DNA of 10,527 nt from CAZVCJ01 sp964625745 (GTDB lineage: Bacteria; Chloroflexota; Anaerolineae; VGOG01): assembly GCA_964625745.1 (NCBI GenBank), contig CAZVCJ010000142.1, positions 1 through 10,527 on the forward strand. The letters run 5' to 3'. Both the position numbers and the translations under genes were made by a program. Below are positions 6,916 to 10,527 of the stretch, piece by piece; position 1 is the first letter of the stretch, and each line of letters begins with the position of its first letter. The notes beneath the pieces are model-generated. The model was not told the origin of the DNA. It was given only the letters and a program-made list of their open reading frames with translations, and made no database searches.

Positions 6916-6931
6916 GTAAGGAGACGATAGA

Positions 6932-8326
6932 ATGGCACTAAGCGGTCTTGCAATCTACAAGCTGCTGCCCAAAACCAACTGTAAGGAGTGTGGGTTCCCC
7001 ACTTGTTTGGCTTTCGCTATGAAATTGGCAGCGAAGCAGGCCGAGCTTGCGGCTTGTCCCTATGTATCCGAGGAGGCAAAGGAAACTCTGGCTGCTGCAG
7101 CAGCTCCGCCCATCCGCCTGATCACCATCTCCAGCGATGGCAGGAAGATCGAGGTGGGCAACGAGACGGTGATGTTCCGCCACGAGAAGACCTTCTACCA
7201 CGAGCCGGGGTTACTGGTGAGGGTCAAGGACACCCAGCCGCTGGAGGAGTTCAAGGAAGTAGTCACCCAGGCGGCCAGCTACTCTGTGGTGCGGGTAGGG
7301 ATGGAGTTGGGCGTCAGCGGCTTTGCTGTGGAGAATGCTTCTGGGGACCCCGCGCTGTTCGCTGAGCGGGTCGAGGCCCTGAAGGCCATGGCGAATCTAC
7401 CTCTCGTCCTCATCTCCAAGGACCCTGCGGCCCTGGAAGCGGCTGTAGCTAAGCTTGAGAGAGATGTCCCTCTGCTATACGCCGCCGACGGGGACAACTG
7501 GCAGGCCATGGCCGAGTTGGCCAAGAAGCACAAACTGCCCCTGGCCGTGCGTGGGGAGGGCGGCCCTTCGACAAGCCGTCGTGGTGAGCCTGTCGAACCA
7601 TCAGGACACCGCCTCACCAGCCTGGCCAATCTGGTCGAGCAGGTGAAGAACGCTGGCGTGGAAGATATCGTTCTCGACCTGGGAGCAAGGGAGCCTGGAG
7701 ATACCCTGGTTACCCTGACCCAACTTCGCCGCCTGGCGTTGAAGAAGAACTTCCGGCTGCTGGGCTATCCCATCATCACCTTCCCGGGCGAAGGGGCTGC
7801 ATCAGAGGCCGAGGAGGTGGTCCTCGCTGCCCAGCACATCGCCAAGTATGGTGGCTTCGTCGTCCTCGACCACTTCGATCCAGCCACCATGTACTCCCTG
7901 CTGACCCTGCGGCTGAACATCTACACCGACCCGCAAAAGCCCATCCAGATGGAACCAGGAATCTACGAATTTGGCGAGCCAACGGCCGATTCGCCTCTCC
8001 TGACCACCACCAACTTCTCGCTGACCTATTTCAGCGTGGCGGGTGAAGTAGAGGGTTCAGGGGTGCCTGCCTGGCTGTTGGTCTGTGATGCGGAGGGTAT
8101 GAGCGTGCTCACTGCCTGGGCAGCGGGCAACTTCGACGCCGAGACCATAGTCAAGATGGTCAAGCAGTTCAACGTGGGGGATAAGATCGCTCACCGCAAG
8201 ATCGTTATTCCCGGTTTCGTAGCCGTCATCTCCGGCGAGCTGGAGGATGAGTTGTCTGGCTGGGAAGTGCTGGTCGGCCCCCGCGAGGCCGTTGACATCC
8301 CGGCCTATCTGAAGCTTTGGAGTTAG
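6932..8326 (+). CDS. acsC: Corrinoid iron-sulfur protein large subunit (CdhE/AcsC family)
   Basis: This protein of 464 residues is the cobalamin- and [4Fe-4S]-bearing subunit of CFeSP. Its cluster accepts electrons for reductive reactivation of cob(II)alamin. The cluster ligands C17, C20, C25 and C42 (NCKECGFPTC, then ACPYVS) are at the same positions as in characterised AcsC. A TIM-barrel domain follows, then the C-terminal cobalamin-binding domain (from about 345). That domain includes LTYFSVAGEVE, VCDAEGMSVLTAWAAG and the GFVAVISGELEDELSGWEVLVGPREA end. SD AAGGAG at 6918-6923 lies 8 bases from the ATG. The protein is about 18 residues longer than the Moorella homologue (446). The excess maps to residues about 210-228, where a palindromic repeat has inserted in frame (see next entry). 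The identification is secure, and the insertion is in a region likely to be a surface loop. Confidence 0.95.
   Translation: MALSGLAIYKLLPKTNCKECGFPTCLAFAMKLAAKQAELAACPYVSEEAKETLAAAAAPPIRLITISSDGRKIEVGNETVMFRHEKTFYHEPGLLVRVKDTQPLEEFKEVVTQAASYSVVRVGMELGVSGFAVENASGDPALFAERVEALKAMANLPLVLISKDPAALEAAVAKLERDVPLLYAADGDNWQAMAELAKKHKLPLAVRGEGGPSTSRRGEPVEPSGHRLTSLANLVEQVKNAGVEDIVLDLGAREPGDTLVTLTQLRRLALKKNFRLLGYPIITFPGEGAASEAEEVVLAAQHIAKYGGFVVLDHFDPATMYSLLTLRLNIYTDPQKPIQMEPGIYEFGEPTADSPLLTTTNFSLTYFSVAGEVEGSGVPAWLLVCDAEGMSVLTAWAAGNFDAETIVKMVKQFNVGDKIAHRKIVIPGFVAVISGELEDELSGWEVLVGPREAVDIPAYLKLWS
7562..7615 (+). repeat. In-frame palindromic repeat inserted in acsC
   Basis: TTCGACAAGC (7567-7576) and GCCTGTCGAA (7588-7597) form an inverted repeat with 9 of 10 positions matching, around 11 bases. 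This is the core of a dispersed bacterial palindrome of the CTTCGACAAGC...GCTTGTCGAAG kind, whose translation often shows as PSTS...EPVEP. Here it encodes residues about 211-228 (GPSTSRRGEPVEPSGHRL). The length is a multiple of three with no stop, so acsC remains open. The exact edges of the insertion are estimated. Confidence 0.75.
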
Positions 8327-8434
8327 CTGGTCGGGTAGTTGGGTAGTCAGATCGTCGGATAGTCCGTGGTCAAGTGGTCTCTGGTCCTCGGAGCGTCTGA
8401 CCAGCAAACCAGGGACGACCTGACCATTTGACCA
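8327..8434. repeat. Self-complementary repeat spacer downstream of acsC
   Basis: The left half contains direct repeats (GTCGGGTAGTT, GGGTAGTCAG, GTCGGATAGTC). It is followed by TGGTCAAGTGGTC at 8367-8379, which pairs with GACCATTTGACCA at 8422-8434 at 12 of 13 positions. Nested inside, CTGGTC (8381-8386) pairs with GACCAG (8399-8404). The stem ends directly at the AAGGGG SD of the next gene. No T-run follows, so it is not a canonical terminator. It may reduce read-through or translation of the hydrolase-like gene. Confidence 0.65.
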
Positions 8435-8447
8435 AGGGGTACACTGC

Positions 8448-9557
8448 GTGCTGAACTTTATATCCGCCCACTTGGCCATAAATTACTTCCTTTTGGCTTT
8501 CGTCACCATTGTGGGGGTCTTGCAGTTCGTTGCTGCCCGCCATAGGCTGATTGGCCTTACCTGGTTGGGAAGTGTCAGGAAGCCCATCTGGGGTTACCTG
8601 CTGGCCATTGCCCTCATCATGGGGGCCTTCACCTGGTTCTTCCTCGCCACATGGGAAGAAGTCTTCATCCCCGGCCTGGCCGGGTCAGAGCTGGTGCTCC
8701 TCTTTGGAGCAGCCGGGGTTTGCGCCCTGGCCTCCACTCTGCTTGTCTCCTCTATTCTCCACGGGGTGCAACGTCGAGAGAAGTCTGATCCGAAGGCCGG
8801 TGGTCGCCTTCGCCACGAGGCCGTCGCCTGGCAGCAGTTGAAAGGAAGGCTCTACCTGCCAGAAGACACCGCTCCACTTAAAGGCGAGCCCAGAGCAGCC
8901 ATCTGCATCCTGTCCAGCCCTTTGGAAGCCCCCCTCTCCCTGCACCCCCTGGTGGCCGACTTGATCGAGGCAGGCTTCATCGTCCTGGCTATGGATTGGG
9001 GCTCTGAAGAGGAAATTCGCTATCCTGCAGTACTGAGCCTGCTGCCCATCGCGATGGCCTATCTAACGCGACGGAACGAGGTCAACCCTGAGCGCATCGG
9101 CGTGCTGGGAGTTGGCCTGGGTGGCGATCTGGCTATCCGGTCTGCTGCGACTGACGAACAAATCGCGGCCGTGCTGGCCTTAGCTCCTTTCCTGAAGCGG
9201 GCCAACGCCCAGCCGGGGCTGGGCATCCTGAAGGAAACGTCCTACCTGGAAGCTATCCGCTGGGCCAGTTTTCGGAGGCGAGGAAAACTGGTGGCTGAGT
9301 TGGCTCCACTAGATTACATCAATAAACTGGGTTCCCGTCCTTTGCTCCTGATCTATGGCGACCAAGATGGCATAACTCCTCTCGCCCAGGCTCGTGCAGC
9401 CCTGGGCGAGGAAACGGCGCGAGGCACGCTGAAGTCACTGCCCGGAAAGGGGCATCTAAGCCTGGCTAATAGCCGGGCAACATCCACCCTGGCAATTCGT
9501 TGGTTAAGAACAGTATTCAGTGATAGGCCAAACAAGTTTGGCACGTATTCAATATGA
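8448..9557 (+). CDS. Membrane-anchored alpha/beta-hydrolase-like protein lacking the nucleophile Ser
   Basis: This protein of 369 residues starts at GTG 8448, behind AAGGGG (8434-8439, 8-base spacer). Three hydrophobic segments (about 9-30, 48-68 and 80-104) anchor it in the membrane. From about 130 it has a dienelactone-hydrolase-like alpha/beta fold: strand AAICILSSP, HPLVADLIEAGFIVLAMDWG, then NPERIGVLGVGLGGD. The nucleophile elbow should read G-x-S-x-G-G, but here the residue is Gly223 (GVGLGG). The other triad candidates remain: Asp305 or Asp307 in IYGDQDGITP, and His336 in GKGHLSLA. The protein may therefore be a non-catalytic binding or scaffold member of the fold. Its stop overlaps the PAP2 start (ATGA), so the two form a coupled pair, separated from the acs operon by the repeat spacer. 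The substrate is unknown. Confidence 0.75.
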   Translation: MLNFISAHLAINYFLLAFVTIVGVLQFVAARHRLIGLTWLGSVRKPIWGYLLAIALIMGAFTWFFLATWEEVFIPGLAGSELVLLFGAAGVCALASTLLVSSILHGVQRREKSDPKAGGRLRHEAVAWQQLKGRLYLPEDTAPLKGEPRAAICILSSPLEAPLSLHPLVADLIEAGFIVLAMDWGSEEEIRYPAVLSLLPIAMAYLTRRNEVNPERIGVLGVGLGGDLAIRSAATDEQIAAVLALAPFLKRANAQPGLGILKETSYLEAIRWASFRRRGKLVAELAPLDYINKLGSRPLLLIYGDQDGITPLAQARAALGEETARGTLKSLPGKGHLSLANSRATSTLAIRWLRTVFSDRPNKFGTYSI

Positions 9558-10135
9558 TGTCCTTCGATCTTCAGTTGTTTCGGTTGATCAATAACCTGGC
9601 TGGCCGCTATGCTTTGCTGGATGGCCTGGCGCGGTTATTAGTCAACGAATATTTTCTGACGACGACCATGGCTTTGATCCTGGTCATCTTCTGGTTCGAG
9701 GGGCAGGATCGGGACCAAAGGGAACGAAATCAGAGCGCGATACTCCGGGCCATCATAGCCCTGTTTGTGGCCAACATCGTCTTGAAACTTTGCAATCTGA
9801 TCTACTTTCGACCGCGTCCCTTCGTTAACCACGAAGTCAATCTGCTCTTCTACCACCCCACGGATTCATCCTTTCCCAGCAACCCCGCCACTGTTGGTTT
9901 CTCCGTAGCCACTGCCGTATGGCTGTACAACCGCCGGTTAGGGGCTTCGCTCCTCGTGCTGGCCACGTTATTTGGCCTGTCCCGCATCTACTGCGGCGTT
10001 CATTATCCTTTGGACGTCATCGCTGGAGCGCTGCTCGGTGCTCTGTCTGCCTACCTCGTGGTAAGAAAAGGCGGATTCATTGATCCCCTGATAAGCCTGA
10101 TTATAAAAACGGGGCGTAGGCTCTATCTGGCCTAG
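9554..10135 (+). CDS. PAP2-family membrane phosphatase (undecaprenyl-pyrophosphatase-like), motif 2 altered
   Basis: This integral membrane protein of 193 residues has several hydrophobic helices (about 35-48, 63-82, 130-142 and 154-171) and PAP2 motifs. Motif 1 is YFRPRPF near 84-90, with K78 upstream. Motif 3 is SRIYCGVHYPLD at 143-154, including the His150 nucleophile and Asp154. Motif 2 reads FPSNPAT at 107-113, whereas the family usually has PSGH or PSNH. Pro111 thus replaces the His considered the acid in catalysis. The family removes phosphate from lipid pyrophosphates such as undecaprenyl pyrophosphate, or from phosphatidate. The RPRPF and SNxAT features lean towards the BcrC-like undecaprenyl type. 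It overlaps the hydrolase-like gene by four bases, suggesting a shared lipid or envelope role unrelated to acetyl-CoA synthesis. Family membership is clear, but activity is uncertain because of Pro111. Confidence 0.82.
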   Translation: MMSFDLQLFRLINNLAGRYALLDGLARLLVNEYFLTTTMALILVIFWFEGQDRDQRERNQSAILRAIIALFVANIVLKLCNLIYFRPRPFVNHEVNLLFYHPTDSSFPSNPATVGFSVATAVWLYNRRLGASLLVLATLFGLSRIYCGVHYPLDVIAGALLGALSAYLVVRKGGFIDPLISLIIKTGRRLYLA

Positions 10136-10280
10136 CCGACTGGCCAACTTCGCAGACCGAATTCTCGTCCTCCCCGATACGCCTCCGGGCCTTTACACGA
10201 CCTGCCAGGGCATCGAGCGCCTCCCGCTGAAGTTGGGAGGCGACTGCGTGCTCCCGGCCGAGATCGCGGTCGGGCCTTGA
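10107..10280 (+). pseudogene. Possible coding remnant (no start codon) after the PAP2 gene
   Basis: A frame open from 10107 to the TGA at 10278-10280 reads, from about 10137, RLANFADRILVLPDTPPG and then a protein-like stretch ending LPAEIAVGP. Third codon positions are overwhelmingly G or C (roughly 80%), as in the genuine genes of this window. There is no ATG, GTG or TTG at a useful place. It overlaps the PAP2 tail and ends just at the promoter. I do not recognise the family. It could be the C-terminal scrap of a lost gene or a chance open frame in GC-rich DNA. Confidence 0.3.
10218..10242. other. Perfect 8-bp hairpin after the PAP2 gene
   Basis: CGCCTCCC (10218-10225) and GGGAGGCG (10235-10242) are perfect complements around a 9-base loop. 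No T-run follows, so it is not a classical intrinsic terminator by itself. It may protect the 3' end of the hydrolase/PAP2 transcript. Confidence 0.4.
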
Positions 10281-10286
10281 CTTTTT
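10253..10286 (+). terminator. Weak intrinsic terminator candidate
   Basis: CCCGGCCG (10253-10260) pairs with CGGTCGGG (10267-10274), with one G-U pair and a 6-base loop. It is followed after 7 bases by TTTTT at 10282-10286. The gap before the T-run is longer than ideal, and the T-run lies inside the next promoter. It is plausible as the end of the hydrolase/PAP2 unit. Confidence 0.35.
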
Positions 10287-10305
10287 GCCTTCTCGATAGT
10301 ATCAT
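10277..10305 (+). promoter_or_regulatory. Near-consensus sigma-70 type promoter
   Basis: TTGACT (10277-10282) is a -35 box with five of six consensus bases. After exactly 17 bases comes TATCAT (10300-10305), with five of six for -10. Transcription would start near 10312, about 11 bases before the GTG at 10323. It marks a new transcription unit. Activity is not shown. Confidence 0.5.
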
Positions 10306-10322
10306 TTTGTGGGGGATATACC

Positions 10323-10527
10323 GTGGGCCAGTCCGGGGAGATCCAGAAACTACAGGATGGATTGACGACACTGGGAGGGGCAAGAGCGGGCCGCTCGATT
10401 ACAGCAGCCATCCGTGAACACGGTACAGCGGTACGATTTGGCCAGACTGATGAAGATGCCATCGCCTATTTTGGCATTAAGGTAAAAGTGACACGAACAC
10501 ACACTTGTGGTATCATGGGCCGCGATC
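10323..10527 (+). CDS. Unidentified protein, N-terminal part, cut by the window end
   Basis: The frame is open from the GTG at 10323 to the last base (68 codons) and extends upstream without a start to the stop at 10278-10280. A G-run at 10311-10315 could serve as SD, but the promoter at 10277-10305 would leave a leader of only about 11 bases. A short-leader or near-leaderless start is therefore implied. The product reads like a soluble protein with a helix (ARAGRSITAAIREHGTAVRF) and then FGQTDEDAIAYFGI. That order (helix, GTAxxF, DxxAYF) loosely resembles N-terminal regions of some small secreted or peptidase-like proteins, which is too weak for a call. Third positions are less GC-rich than in the acs genes, suggesting an accessory gene. 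Function is unknown. Confidence 0.5.
   Translation, partial: MGQSGEIQKLQDGLTTLGGARAGRSITAAIREHGTAVRFGQTDEDAIAYFGIKVKVTRTHTCGIMGRD

Noticed and set aside
8327..8434. CRISPR array
   Set aside because: Repeat words are short, imperfect, not regularly spaced, and inverted between halves. There are no spacers and no cas genes.
10193..10462. - strand frames (10132-10383 and 10193-10462) near the window end
   Set aside because: They are Pro/Ser/Arg-rich and lack a recognisable fold. The + strand frames in the same stretch look more protein-like.

Overview
The window carries a Wood-Ljungdahl carbonyl-branch operon on the + strand. The order is the carbon monoxide dehydrogenase subunit (cooS/acsA), acetyl-CoA synthase (acsB), and the small (acsD) and large (acsC) subunits of the corrinoid iron-sulfur protein. 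Each core protein keeps the metal-ligand cysteines expected for its family, so the set looks functional. Together they would reduce CO2 to CO, carry a methyl group on cobalamin, and join methyl, CO and CoA into acetyl-CoA. The source is therefore an anaerobic bacterium. The acetyl-CoA synthase is the long bacterial type with the N-terminal domain that docks CODH, not the short archaeal CdhC. GC-rich coding with interspersed palindromic repeats would fit an uncultured Chloroflexota-like bacterium, but that placement is a weak inference.

Layout. 1-306: end of a small HMA-fold protein that has lost its metal-binding cysteines. 307-440: leader with two reverse-complementary palindromes and a possible 7-codon leader ORF. 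441-2423: cooS. 2436-3074: a toxin-antitoxin-like pair placed flush between cooS and acsB. 3075-5354: acsB. 5355-5421: self-complementary repeat spacer. 5442-6413: acsD. 6424-6915: an intact DUF433 antitoxin followed by scraps of three other toxin-antitoxin proteins. 6932-8326: acsC, carrying an in-frame palindromic repeat insertion. 8327-8434: a second self-complementary repeat spacer. 8448-9557: membrane-anchored alpha/beta-hydrolase-like protein without its nucleophile serine. 9554-10135: PAP2-family phosphatase with a changed motif 2. 10107-10280: possible coding remnant. 10277-10305: a near-consensus promoter leading into an unidentified gene cut by the window end.

The main theme is a core energy/carbon operon whose gene junctions have been repeatedly invaded. 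Toxin-antitoxin genes sit in two of the three junctions between core genes, and repeat elements sit in the remaining spacers and inside acsC. Reading frames and ribosome-binding sites of the core genes survive throughout. Nothing seen proves a wholly new system. The most unusual points are the toxin-antitoxin pair translationally interleaved with cooS/acsB, the toxin-antitoxin mosaic before acsC, and the palindrome-controlled leader before cooS.
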